NCBI RefSeq assembly: GCF_007970805.1
Contig: NZ_CP042433.1
Location: 1,240,001-1,304,000 of the forward strand
From: Flavisolibacter ginsenosidimutans
Lineage (GTDB): Bacteria > Bacteroidota > Bacteroidia > Chitinophagales > Chitinophagaceae
Direction of reading: 5' to 3'
DNA: 64,000 nucleotides
Shown here: piece by piece, positions 17,875 to 25,982 of the stretch
Layout: every line of letters starts with the position of its first letter
How positions within the stretch are numbered: the stretch's first letter is position 1
The notes under the pieces: generated by a model
Seen by the model: only the letters and a program-made list of their open reading frames with translations
What the model was told of the DNA's origin: nothing
Database searches by the model: none
Translations under genes and position numbers: made by a program

Positions 17875-19396
17875 TTATTTATCCTTATCATCTAATGACT
17901 TGTCGTCGTTGTCTTTCTTGTCTTTGACCATAACCAGCTTTAGAATTTTTCCGGTATTGCCAGCGGGTCCGAGCCTGCTGGAAACAGCCAAATACATTTC
18001 GCCTTCCAGGTCTTGCCCAAATCCTTTTAGATAATAACCGATATCACCGGGGTGGCTTGCAAGTTCTATTTCCTGGTAGTCCCACAAGGAGGGGCCGTGT
18101 GGATTGGCGATAAAAAGTTCACCGTTTGGAGTTGTGGGCGTTTGCGAGAAGGTTCCAAAAATGTATTTCCCCTCAAGGCCGTGCAAATCGTTACCCCGGT
18201 AAACATTTCCGCCAATGATCGTGGTGGCTCTTCCTCCTCCTTCCGGATTCAACCAGTTTTTTACCTGAATGACCGGATCAATCAGCCTGTTGCCAAAAGC
18301 ATCTACATCGGGGCAATTTTGAACCTCAGCAAATTCATTGGCTGCGTTAAAACATTCAGTGCCTTCTTTTACGTTCCAACCGTAATTACCACCTTTTTCC
18401 ACCAGGTCTATTTCTTCATATCTCGATTGGCCAGCATCCATACCAAACAAGCGGTGCCCGTCTTTCATGTCAAATGAAAAGCGGAAGGGATTACGAAAAC
18501 CATAAGCCCATATTTCGTCCAGGCCTCTCTTCCCAACAAATGGATTATCCGGCGGAATGCCGTAAGCTTTACCCAAGCTCGTGGTGTTTACATCAATTTC
18601 GCAGAAAGTTTCCTAAAAGGTTTTGTTCAATGTCCTGCCCATTGCCGCCGGCGTTAAAGGCATACCAATCTTCTACGTGACCAGGCCCAATGTCGTTCTT
18701 GTTACCGCCGTCACCGATCGCTATATAGAGATAGCCATCAGGTCCAAAAGCAATCGTGCCGCCGTTGTGATTTGACTGCGGGTGAGGCTGCTGAAGAATT
18801 TTTCTTTCACTGCCCGCGTCGGCCATATTGGGATTAGACGAAACTCGGAATTCGGAAATCGTCGTCATATTGTTCCAAACCTTTGGAAGTCCCGTGTTTC
18901 CTGCATCGGAGGTGGGACCGCCGGGGGGCGGTGGAGCGGTGTAAAAAACATAAAATTTACCGTTGTAAGCATAGTTGGGATGGAAAGCAAGGCCCAAGAG
19001 TCCGCGCTCGTCGTAGCCCGGCGACAGCGGTGTAACCAGTTTGCTGCTGATGTCTAAAAAGGGCGTTGGTAATTTATTGCCGGCACCGTCAATGATCCAG
19101 ATTTTTCCAACCTGGTCAATTACAAACAAACGCTTGCTTTTGTCGGGCACAGCGACCAAACCAACAGGAGACACAAAGTTGTCGGCAACAAGCTTTACGT
19201 CCACAGCCTTGTTGCCTTCCACCTTCAGTGATTTTGATTGCAAGGCGTTTTCGGGTTCAGTCTTTGGTGGAGAAAGTTCTCGTTTACAACTTTGAAGCAA
19301 TAAAAACGCAACAAACAACGGAGATGCCCACGCGACTGCTACGGGCAGCCGCGCAAGACCTGCGATCTTCTTCAGTGTACTTTTTACTGAATGCAT
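17875..19396 (-). pseudogene. PQQ-dependent sugar dehydrogenase, split by a one-base frameshift
   Basis: Two adjacent frames (19396-18593, 267 residues; then 18576-17875, 233 residues) are halves of one soluble glucose/aldose dehydrogenase-like protein. The first has a lipoprotein signal (LLLQSCKRE) and the propeller motifs VIDQVGKIWIID, DERGLLGLAFHP and NHNGGTIAFGPDGYLYIAIGDGG. It ends NLLGNFLRN-stop. Removing one A from the AAA run (complement of 18597-18599) restores FLRIDVNTTSLGKAYGIPP and continues into DEIWAYGFRNPFRFSF, GGNYGWN and the end of the second half. The joined protein would be about 500 residues, normal for the family. It may be a real pseudogene, a sequencing error in a homopolymer, or a phase-variable site. 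The C-terminus is a charged Asp/Lys tail. Confidence 0.85.
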
Positions 19397-19782
19397 GGTA
19401 TTGGTTTTAGGGGTTAAAAAATCAACCGCGCATCTTGAGTGGAAGGTGCATTACAGAAATAACATGACGGTGCCGGAAAATATCGGATTGAACGAAGTAT
19501 TCGAAAGGTGCAGATCGAAAAACAGGGCTGGTGCCGACGGCAAGACGCATTTTGCATCAACACACCAATACCAGTATCATCGTTTGTAACCGCCGTGCAC
19601 AAAAAGTAACTTTTAGTGCCAAACAATTTTATCTCATCAGGTTCGGTGTGGTCGGTCTATGTAACCGCATTTGGTCTCCCGATTGTAAGGTAGACTCTCC
19701 ATTCCGTGGAGCGAATGTTCATGCTTATTTGCTTTGCAATACACGCGTGTAAAATCAAAGCCTATACTTGACAACCGCAATT
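19397..19782. other. Intergenic region without a supported gene
   Basis: The stretch upstream of the PQQ-dehydrogenase gene has short frames only and no recognised motif. TGTAACC occurs twice (near 19583 and 19656), but neither copy has the downstream ACTC(T/A)AT element seen at the sigma-type promoters to the right. Confidence 0.4.
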
Positions 19783-20205
19783 TTATTCGACCTGAATTTT
19801 GCCTTTCATGACGACATGAATGGCGCAGAAATAATCAGCGTTTTTGGTGAACACTTTTGTCCAGAATCTACCCGGTACGATTGTCGAAGATGTCCAGGCT
19901 TTGCCGGTATCGGTCACGCAATGATTGGTCAAATCATTGTTGATCCAAACGACAGTATCGCCCTTGTGAACGGTTAATTGATCGGGAACGAATTTCATCT
20001 TGTTGATCTCCACAATAAACCTGTGGTCGCCGGGTTGAGGCACAGCCGGAGCAGCAGATGAATCGATTGAGTTAGCCGCTTGCGGGTTCTCGTTTACATG
20101 CGGCAGGTTGTCGGGTTTTGGCTTATGGTCGTTGCAGCTTGCAATAAAAGCAAGGCAAGCAAGCAGCCAAACGCTGCCTGCCTTTAATGTTTTCATGAGG
20201 GTCAT
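19783..20205 (-). CDS. Cupredoxin (plastocyanin/azurin-like) lipoprotein
   Basis: 140 residues with a lipoprotein signal (FIASC, Cys24), a Pro/Asn-rich linker, and a single blue-copper domain. All four type-1 copper ligands can be seen: His95 (NNDLTNHCV), Cys127, His130 and Met133 (YFCAIHVVMKG). Such proteins carry electrons in the periplasm or at the outer face. It starts one base after the DUF4142 stop, so the two form an operon; the promoter at 20773-20803 matches that of the peroxidase and the ECF sigma factor. A role as electron donor to the di-haem peroxidase is an inference from this shared control. An alternative start is Met4. Confidence 0.9.
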   Translation of the reverse strand: MTLMKTLKAGSVWLLACLAFIASCNDHKPKPDNLPHVNENPQAANSIDSSAAPAVPQPGDHRFIVEINKMKFVPDQLTVHKGDTVVWINNDLTNHCVTDTGKAWTSSTIVPGRFWTKVFTKNADYFCAIHVVMKGKIQVE

Positions 20206-20206
20206 T

Positions 20207-20749
20207 TTACTTCAGGTTTTTTGCCACCATTTCTGCGTGTTCCAAATGGGTGTGGAGTACCGGCGATACGCTTTGAAGCAAACTTTTAAGTTCCGCGTTT
20301 TGCGCATCGGGAATCAGCGTTTTATCCACAGCGGCAATCACGGCCTTGTGATAGGTCACTTCGTTTTGTGCATAGGCTTTGTCAAAAGCTGGTCCTGACT
20401 TAGCTTCTAACCGTGCCATTGTTTTTTTGGCGTTGGCCTGCAGGTGTCTGGTAACTGCGTTGTCTTTTGGCGTGACGCCCAGCTTGGTGACGAGCGCCGA
20501 AGCTTTGTCAATAACTGATTGGTGGTCCGCAATCATGGTCTTGGCAAAATTGAGCACCTCGGCATTTTTTGATTTTTGTTGTGCTAGTTGGGCTGCCTGT
20601 ATGTCTATTTGGTTCGCAGCAACTGCTACCGAAGCAATTTCTGCATCGGAAAGCTTAGAAGCTTTTTTCTTTTGTGAGGTTGCCGGAAGGAACGCAACAA
20701 CCATGGCAATAATCAAGATGCAGGAGCGGAAAAGCATTTTCTTTTTCAT
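20207..20749 (-). CDS. DUF4142 secreted helical protein
   Basis: From the ATG at 20749 it encodes 180 residues: a signal peptide (MLFRSCILIIAMVVAFLPATSQ) and a four-helix, ferritin-like DUF4142 domain with the hallmark KTMIADHQSVIDKASAL and NEVTYHKAVIAAVDKTLIP, and an HTHLEHAE end. The longer frame upstream of 20749 covers the promoter, so I reject it. DUF4142 proteins are periplasmic and often follow ECF-sigma or envelope-stress genes; function unknown, though conserved His residues suggest metal binding. First gene of the DUF4142-cupredoxin operon. Confidence 0.9.
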   Translation of the reverse strand: MKKKMLFRSCILIIAMVVAFLPATSQKKKASKLSDAEIASVAVAANQIDIQAAQLAQQKSKNAEVLNFAKTMIADHQSVIDKASALVTKLGVTPKDNAVTRHLQANAKKTMARLEAKSGPAFDKAYAQNEVTYHKAVIAAVDKTLIPDAQNAELKSLLQSVSPVLHTHLEHAEMVAKNLK

Positions 20750-20772
20750 GTCAATTGTTTTGTAGCTACTCT

Positions 20773-20803
20773 TATTGAGTAAGCAAAGACAGAAAAGGTT
20801 ACA
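20773..20803 (-). promoter_or_regulatory. ECF-type promoter for DUF4142-cupredoxin operon
   Basis: On the minus strand: TGTAACC, 14 bases, TTACTCAATA. The -10-like part ends about 24 bases before the DUF4142 ATG. It matches the promoters at 23368-23398 and 23488-23518 in both boxes and in exact spacing. Confidence 0.7.
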
Positions 20804-21264
20804 GTCCTTCTGAAATGTTTTATCGGGCAATGCAGCATTAAACAGTGGGCTTGCAAATTGGCAAGAAGGACTGCTTACGTTCAAGGGTTTACCTATGAGG
20901 GTGCATAACCCAGACTGTCAATTGCATTGGTTTTGTAATTTGACTTCGTGTTTTGCTGCTTTAAGCAGCTTGGCGAAAAAAATAGAAAGGCTGGCATTTG
21001 AGATTTCGGAGATAATGATTGCTCCGTTTTCGTCTTTGCTTTCGTTGTCCAATTGCGTGATAGTAACTTCTTGTTGAGCGGTTCCAGATTTATCTATGTT
21101 ATGCGGTGTAGTTGATACCTGATGAAACGGTAAAAACCCCTGATTTTGTTTCTACATCAACACTTTGACGACACCTGTTTCCACAAATGTCCACAAAGGT
21201 TTACTTGTACTTAAGTAATTTTCGTTTTCCTGCTCGCTCATTCCACTCAGTTTGTTTACTGCGG
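20804..21264. other. Region with a possible gene remnant
   Basis: On the minus strand a frame with no ATG is open from 21151 to a TGA at 20918-20920 and reads like protein (EVTITQLDNESKDENGAI, SLSIFFAKLLKAAKHEV). I do not recognise it; it may be the decayed end of a gene. No other feature is seen. Confidence 0.25.
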
Positions 21265-21525
21265 TTATGTGTTGATCAATTTCTTTGATAGCCGGTGCTG
21301 CGCAGTATTTAATTCGAAACCAGGCCATAGATTTATACCGGTAGCCCTCTTTATGTAGGGATCTACCGGGGCTTCGTTAAAATATTTTGCCCATTCACTG
21401 GTATTAATAAAAGTGGAACTGTCAACGGCTTCGTAGAGAAACTCGTCAATTTTTAATTCTACGGGAACGTTAGTAGATTCTGTTGGTGCAGAAATGGGCT
21501 GGTTATTTGTTTTATCCTTGTTCAT
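21265..21525 (-). CDS. Hypothetical small protein
   Basis: 86 residues from the ATG at 21525. It is polar and Asn/Thr-rich at the start, then has KIDEFLYEAVDSSTFINTSEWAKYF and a C-terminus with RATGINLWPGFELNTAQHRLSKKL. No signal peptide or known domain is seen. It lies among decayed genes (21645-21906 and 20918-21151), so it may itself be a remnant. Confidence 0.35.
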   Translation of the reverse strand: MNKDKTNNQPISAPTESTNVPVELKIDEFLYEAVDSSTFINTSEWAKYFNEAPVDPYIKRATGINLWPGFELNTAQHRLSKKLINT

Positions 21526-21644
21526 CTCTTTCTGTTGTTTTGGTTTACGTTCGTTATTTGGCAGTACTCCGCCGTCAGTATAACAATGCGACTCCGAATC
21601 TAGAAAGCTTTGTCGAAGTCCCGGAAATAACAAGCCCGAGAAAT

Positions 21645-21906
21645 TTATTTTTCAAAAACGACCGCGTCTGGTTTTGCACTAAGCAAATCAAGAGTTCATT
21701 GATGTCACTGATCATTTTATCCGGACCACAGATATAAAAGTGCCGGGTAAAGTCATCAACCCGGTTCTTTAAAAACGTTTCGTCAATCTTGCCCAAATCA
21801 TAGTGATCTGACTTTTCTTGCGTTGTTGTAAAGATGGCGTTGTCGCCCAGCATTGTCTAGTTCATCTTTCAAAATAACGTCTGCAGGCGTTTCCTTACGA
21901 AATAAT
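21645..21906 (-). pseudogene. Flavodoxin/ferredoxin reductase C-terminal remnant
   Basis: Translating in three successive frames gives the tail of a plant-type FAD/NAD(P) reductase: RKETPADVILKDELD, then MLGDNAIFTTTQEKSDHYD with FLKNRVDDFTRHFYICGPDKMISDINELL (the CGPD motif binds NAD(P)), then SAKPDAVVFEK and a TAA stop at 21645-21647. Each junction needs one inserted base, near 21851-21858 and near 21678-21682. The FAD-binding half is missing; the fragment begins next to the stop of the cytochrome c peroxidase gene. It is a decayed and truncated gene. Confidence 0.75.
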
Positions 21907-21916
21907 AGTTAAAACA

Positions 21917-23254
21917 CTACAATGATTTCAGGTACTCGACCAAATCTTTTTTCTCTGTCGTGGTCAGGTTTAAATGTTGAAACGCGTTGTAATGATTGAC
22001 AACGTCGTCATACGTTGCAAACCGGCCATCGTGATAAAAGCCGCCTTTTGCCCGTGCAAACAGGCCTCCCAACGGTGTCGTGCGGTATTTGCCGGTTGGC
22101 GATCGTTTGGCTTCAAAGTCATCAATGCCAAGTTCCGCTGCGCTGTGCAGGATATTGTCGGCCAGCAAAGGTTCTTTGTGGCAAGTAGCGCATTTTGCCT
22201 TGGTCAGAAAAACGGCTTTGCCACGTCCTGCCGCGCCGTGGTCAAAGCTTCCCGATGGTGGTTTCGGCGCATCAATAGAATGCTGGTATTCTCTTAACGC
22301 AGGCAATTTCGCAGTGATTAAATCCGGCGTGTGCGTTACGTTCCAAAAGCCGTTTTCCACTGCAATCGGGTATTTGATTGGATCATTCAGCCGGTCGTCG
22401 TGAAAATTTCCTTTCCCGTGCATTTCCAAATTGGCAACAAAGGAATTCCAATACGAAATGTCGCCCCATCCCGTATACGTTGTAAGGTCAATGTTTTTCA
22501 ATCCGAATGCGGCCGGTATCAGGTTGGCGGCTACTTTCCCGTCCGGACGCACAGCCTTGCCGTCCATAAATAATACAGCGGCAAATTTTCCGGGGCCCCA
22601 AGCGCCGAGTACCGACCGAAGCGTCGGCTCGTCTACATGCAGCAGGTTGGCTATCGGCGGTGCGTTATCGGTTAACGAGATGATTGCACCCACATTTAGA
22701 TCCCTGTTTGGCCAGCCGTCCAATCCTTTCCCGATTCCCGGTGCGAAAGAGTTGTCCACCGTTGAATGACAAGACGCACAGGTAATGCCGATTGATTTTA
22801 GTCCGCCTTCATTGTTGAAATTACCTTTTACGCCAACCACTGCGTTGAGCTTCAGCAAGGCGATGGTCGTGGCCGGATCATCGAGGTTTATCGTGCCTTC
22901 TTTGAGACCTTTGACAACTTCGGCGGGCAACGCATCGGCATCAACTTTTAGTCCAACCGACAGTGCTGTTTTAGGACTGACACCAGCCCCAAAGCCTCCA
23001 TTGTTGACGCCCGCAATTGCTTTGTCTATATGCAGAAGTCCGCTCCAAAAATCTCCATCACCAAAAGCATCGTAGCGAAAGATTTCCCGTCCTTCAGTAA
23101 CCAGTGATTTGTTTTTTTCTTTGTTGGCGGCCATTCCGCTTGCGGGCAAGCCAGCACTTGATACCTCGTCTTTTTTAATGTCACGTGAGCATTGCAGAAA
23201 AAAAACAACGACGGCCATGGAAGAGACTACAAGGATTGGTTTCTTGTATTTCAT
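21917..23254 (-). CDS. Di-haem cytochrome c peroxidase-family lipoprotein
   Basis: From the ATG at 23254 it encodes 445 residues with a lipoprotein signal (VVVFFLQC, Cys22). Two haem c motifs are seen: CASCH at 159-163 and CATCH at 355-359, as in the CcpA/MauG group. GGLFARAKGGFYHDGRFATYDDVV near the end is the typical region after the second haem. It would reduce H2O2 using electrons from a small donor at the cell surface or periplasm. Frames upstream of 23254 (to 23326) would cover the leader and are rejected. The promoter at 23368-23398 matches that of the divergent ECF sigma gene and the cupredoxin operon. Confidence 0.9.
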   Translation of the reverse strand: MKYKKPILVVSSMAVVVFFLQCSRDIKKDEVSSAGLPASGMAANKEKNKSLVTEGREIFRYDAFGDGDFWSGLLHIDKAIAGVNNGGFGAGVSPKTALSVGLKVDADALPAEVVKGLKEGTINLDDPATTIALLKLNAVVGVKGNFNNEGGLKSIGITCASCHSTVDNSFAPGIGKGLDGWPNRDLNVGAIISLTDNAPPIANLLHVDEPTLRSVLGAWGPGKFAAVLFMDGKAVRPDGKVAANLIPAAFGLKNIDLTTYTGWGDISYWNSFVANLEMHGKGNFHDDRLNDPIKYPIAVENGFWNVTHTPDLITAKLPALREYQHSIDAPKPPSGSFDHGAAGRGKAVFLTKAKCATCHKEPLLADNILHSAAELGIDDFEAKRSPTGKYRTTPLGGLFARAKGGFYHDGRFATYDDVVNHYNAFQHLNLTTTEKKDLVEYLKSL

Positions 23255-23367
23255 AAAATGTTTTTTGCATGTGAACCAATGTTGAATACGGCAAACGGGC
23301 AATGCTAAGTCGTTCAAAAAAGACAAAGAAGGTTTAACAACGCATATTTTGTTTTACCCTTTTTAGA

Positions 23368-23398
23368 TATAGAGTAAGCGAGTTCAAAAAAGGTTACA
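23368..23398 (-). promoter_or_regulatory. ECF-type promoter for the cytochrome c peroxidase gene
   Basis: On the minus strand: TGTAACC, 14 bases, TTACTCTATA, about 115 bases before the ATG at 23254. Identical in spacing to the two other copies. Confidence 0.7.
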
Positions 23399-23499
23399 AA
23401 AAATTTTTAGCAAAAAGGTGTGAATGGTGGAGGCGGCGGGACTTACAGGAATATTGAGAAAAGAAACTAATAAAAAATCGTAATTTTTGTAACCTTTTT
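23387..23499. repeat. 16-bp perfect inverted repeat formed by two divergent promoters
   Basis: AAAAAGGTTACAAAAA (23387-23402) and its exact complement (23484-23499) face each other 81 bases apart. The arms are the -35-like boxes, with A/T flanks, of the divergent promoters for the peroxidase and sigma genes. Confidence 0.8.
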
Positions 23500-23518
23500 A
23501 CCGCTTTCAAACTCTATG
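23488..23518 (+). promoter_or_regulatory. ECF-type promoter for the sigma factor gene
   Basis: TGTAACC, 14 bases, AAACTCTATG; the -10-like part lies about 60 bases before the ATG at 23576. Autoregulation is inferred because ECF genes usually transcribe themselves. Confidence 0.7.
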
Positions 23519-23575
23519 ACCTAAAACAAGCCCACGCATGGATAGATTGGCCTAAAGTACAAACGACATTTACGC

Positions 23576-24238
23576 ATGAGAAAAACGGAATTATACGCTG
23601 CGCTTTCCGAGACAACAATTATCAATAGAATAATTTCTGGCGATACAGCCCTGTTTGAAATTTTGATAAGGCGATACAATGGTGTGTTGTATAAAATTGC
23701 GCGGAGCTATGGGTTCAATCACCAGGACGCAGAAGACTTGATGCAAGAGACGCACATTGCCGCCTATTTAAAATTGAACCAGTTTGAAGGCAGGGCCGCC
23801 TATAAAACCTGGCTTTCAAAAATTATGTCGAACAAGTGCCTATATAAACTAAGCCACGGTGTTGTAAGGAACGAACAACCTGATGAAAATATAGGTGAAA
23901 CCGCAAATCCTTTGTTCTCAAACACAGACGCGCAAGCCGTTGAAACGATCGTCATGAAAAGAGAGTTTTCAAATTTTTTGGAAGCCAGTCTAAACAACCT
24001 TGCGCCTATCTACCGCACGGTGTTTGTGTTGCGGGAAATAGAAGGTTTTTCCGTTGCCGAAACGGCAGAACTATTGAACATTTCGGAAGTCAACGTTAAG
24101 GTCCGATTAAACCGGGCAAAGACCATGCTGCAAGAGCAATTGCAACACTTGTACAGCTCAATGGAGATATACGAATTTAACCGGGTGTATTGTGACCGTG
24201 TAGTAAACAACGTTTTTAAAAAAATCCTTGCGAACTAA
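23576..24238 (+). CDS. ECF (sigma-70 family) RNA polymerase sigma factor
   Basis: 220 residues. Region 2 is clear (FEILIRRYNGVLYKIARSYGFNHQDAEDLMQETHIAAYL, TWLSKIMSNKCL) and region 4 follows a polar linker (LNNLAPIYRTVFVLREIEGFSVAETAELLNISEVNVKVRLNRAKTMLQEQL), with a helix-turn-helix near residues 155-185. About 35 extra residues follow region 4. No anti-sigma gene is adjacent; the next gene is a 54-residue protein. Its own promoter, that of the divergent peroxidase and that of the DUF4142-cupredoxin operon share one motif, so this factor probably controls all three. Confidence 0.93.
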   Translation: MRKTELYAALSETTIINRIISGDTALFEILIRRYNGVLYKIARSYGFNHQDAEDLMQETHIAAYLKLNQFEGRAAYKTWLSKIMSNKCLYKLSHGVVRNEQPDENIGETANPLFSNTDAQAVETIVMKREFSNFLEASLNNLAPIYRTVFVLREIEGFSVAETAELLNISEVNVKVRLNRAKTMLQEQLQHLYSSMEIYEFNRVYCDRVVNNVFKKILAN

Positions 24239-24253
24239 AACTTGTAACGTTAC

Positions 24254-24418
24254 ATGGAAGTAAAAATGTTTGTGGCTGACCGGCCCGAGATCGCAGAAGC
24301 AAACATCAACGATTGGCTAAAAGGAAGTCGTGCAAAAGTCCTTTACATCGGTCAATCACAGAGTGAGCGCAACGGAAAATTTGTCTTCGTGATTTCTGTT
24401 TTCTACTCAAACAATTAA
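24254..24418 (+). CDS. 54-residue Cse60-like small protein
   Basis: The frame runs from ATG 24254 to TAA 24416-24418, 15 bases after the sigma factor stop. The layout (VKMFVADR, INDWLKGS, KVLYIGQSQSERNG, FVFVISVFY) matches the beta-alpha-beta-beta pattern of the short Cse60/DUF2758-like family: a strand, a helix with an N-x-W-L end, a q-S turn and a final strand ending in Y. Members are known from sporulating Firmicutes and occur in other phyla; function unknown. Position suggests co-transcription with the sigma gene. Confidence 0.6.
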   Translation: MEVKMFVADRPEIAEANINDWLKGSRAKVLYIGQSQSERNGKFVFVISVFYSNN

Positions 24419-24574
24419 ATCTTTCTAACGGAATTTTGAGCGGCCTTCTTTTTTGTTGAAAAAGCAATGGCTTTGCCACAAGCAAATTGCGATGCTTCCA
24501 TTTCGTTGAAGCAAACCTTTATCCTATTTTAAATTTACATTGTTGCTTATTGATCACTATGAATACAGCTTCTT

Positions 24575-25762
24575 ATGAAAACCTACGCACACGAAACCTG
24601 TCTCATTGAAAAACTTGTTTGTTCTCGCTGTAATAAAACGTATTCTCCCCTCCTCATCAATACATTTTCGCCCTGCTGCAACAAGCCTCTTTTGGTACGG
24701 TATAATCTACGCCTTCCGTTAAGCAGAAACAGGATTGATCAAAAGGAAAACTCCATGTGGCGCTACGCAGAATTGCTTCCTGTGTTCGACAAGAAGAATA
24801 TTGTTTCGCTCGGTGAAGGCATGACACCCATCCTTGCTTTGCACAAGCTTGCTTCCAAGACACCGCTACAATCTATTTTGCTAAAAGACGAAGCGCACAA
24901 TCCCACCGGCTCTTTCAAAGCAAGAGGGCTAAGTATGGCTGTGTCTAAGGCAAAAGAATTAGGCATTGACCGTTTAATCATTCCAACTGCTGGCAATGCC
25001 GGCGGCGCATTGGCTGCTTACTGCGCAAAGGCGGGAATGCAATGCACCGTGGTTATGCCGGAACATACACCTGCATTATTCAAAACCGAATGCAGGTTGT
25101 TTGGAGCGGAGGTGATTTTGGTAAGAGGTTTGATTAATGATTGCGCCAAAAAAGTGGATGAGATTAAAAAGCAAGAAAACTGGTTTGACGTATCGACGCT
25201 GAAAGAGCCTTACCGGCTCGAAGGCAAAAAAACAATGGGCTATGAAATAGCAGAACAATTAGACTGGCAGCTTCCCGATGTTGTTGTTTATCCCGCCGGA
25301 GGCGGCACGGGCTTAATTGGCATCTGGAAAGCGTTCCAGGAGATGCTGCAACTTGGATGGATTCAGGAACCTCTACCGAAAATGATTGCCGTGCAATCAG
25401 CAAACTGTGCATCGCTTGTTGCTGCCATCATAGACCCTGTTTCTTGGAAAGAAACGTTTTCACCCCGGCCTTCTATCGCAAACGGCCTTGCAGTACCTTT
25501 TCCTTTTGGAATGGAGTTGATGCTTGAAATTATTCATGAATCAAAAGGCGAAGCGGTAACGGTTAGTGAAAACGAAATAATAAATGGGATCAAAGAAGTC
25601 GCTGAAACCGAAGGAATACTGTTATCTCCCGAAGGAAGCGCTGCGTGGCAGGGCGTAAAAAAGTTGTTGCAGGAGCGAAAGCTTTCTGAAAGCGATAAGG
25701 TTTTGTTTTTAAACACCGGCAGCGGTTATAAATATCTGGAGAGCTTGATCGGCCAGTTATGA
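24575..25762 (+). CDS. thrC: Threonine synthase-like PLP enzyme
   Basis: 395 residues. An N-terminal zinc-ribbon-like segment (C16, C19, C34, C35) precedes a fold-type II PLP domain. The Schiff-base Lys115 is in NPTGSFKARG, with the phosphate-binding loop PAGGGTGLIG and the Asn/Gly region TAGNAGGALAAY. Threonine synthase converts O-phosphohomoserine to threonine and phosphate in the cytosol. Related enzymes (threonine dehydratase-like, cysteate synthase) share this layout, so the exact substrate is likely but not proven. Monocistronic. Confidence 0.85.
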   Translation: MKTYAHETCLIEKLVCSRCNKTYSPLLINTFSPCCNKPLLVRYNLRLPLSRNRIDQKENSMWRYAELLPVFDKKNIVSLGEGMTPILALHKLASKTPLQSILLKDEAHNPTGSFKARGLSMAVSKAKELGIDRLIIPTAGNAGGALAAYCAKAGMQCTVVMPEHTPALFKTECRLFGAEVILVRGLINDCAKKVDEIKKQENWFDVSTLKEPYRLEGKKTMGYEIAEQLDWQLPDVVVYPAGGGTGLIGIWKAFQEMLQLGWIQEPLPKMIAVQSANCASLVAAIIDPVSWKETFSPRPSIANGLAVPFPFGMELMLEIIHESKGEAVTVSENEIINGIKEVAETEGILLSPEGSAAWQGVKKLLQERKLSESDKVLFLNTGSGYKYLESLIGQL

Positions 25763-25767
25763 TATTT

Positions 25768-25958
25768 TCATGTTCCTCTTTTTACATGATGGTGCACAGG
25801 CGGCAATGATTTCAGGTAAGCATAAATAGTGGTTATTTGTTTATTCGTCAGGCTTTTTAATCCATCGGCGGGCTTACTCTCCCTCCCGATGGCGCAATGC
25901 CTTCAGAAACCACTCTTGCAAAATCTTCTTCACTAAAGTTTTAATGCCGGTTTGCCGA
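25768..25958 (-). pseudogene. Cytochrome c C-terminal remnant
   Basis: In three successive frames the minus strand reads RQTGIK, FSEEDFARVVSEGIAPSGGRVSPPM, and LKSLTNKQITTIYAYLKSLPPV with a TGA stop at 25768-25770. This is the end of a class I cytochrome c (the M of PPM is the usual axial ligand and IYAYLKSLPPV the final helix). One missing base near 25939-25942 and another near 25855-25862 break the frame, and the CxxCH half is absent. It is a decayed fragment between thrC and arsC. Confidence 0.7.
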
Positions 25959-25982
25959 GGCGCTACGAAAGGCAGTTGCTCC

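Noticed and set aside
19583-19663. Extra TGTAACC boxes as ECF promoters
   Set aside because: Both copies lack the ACTC(T/A)AT element at the fixed 14-base distance.
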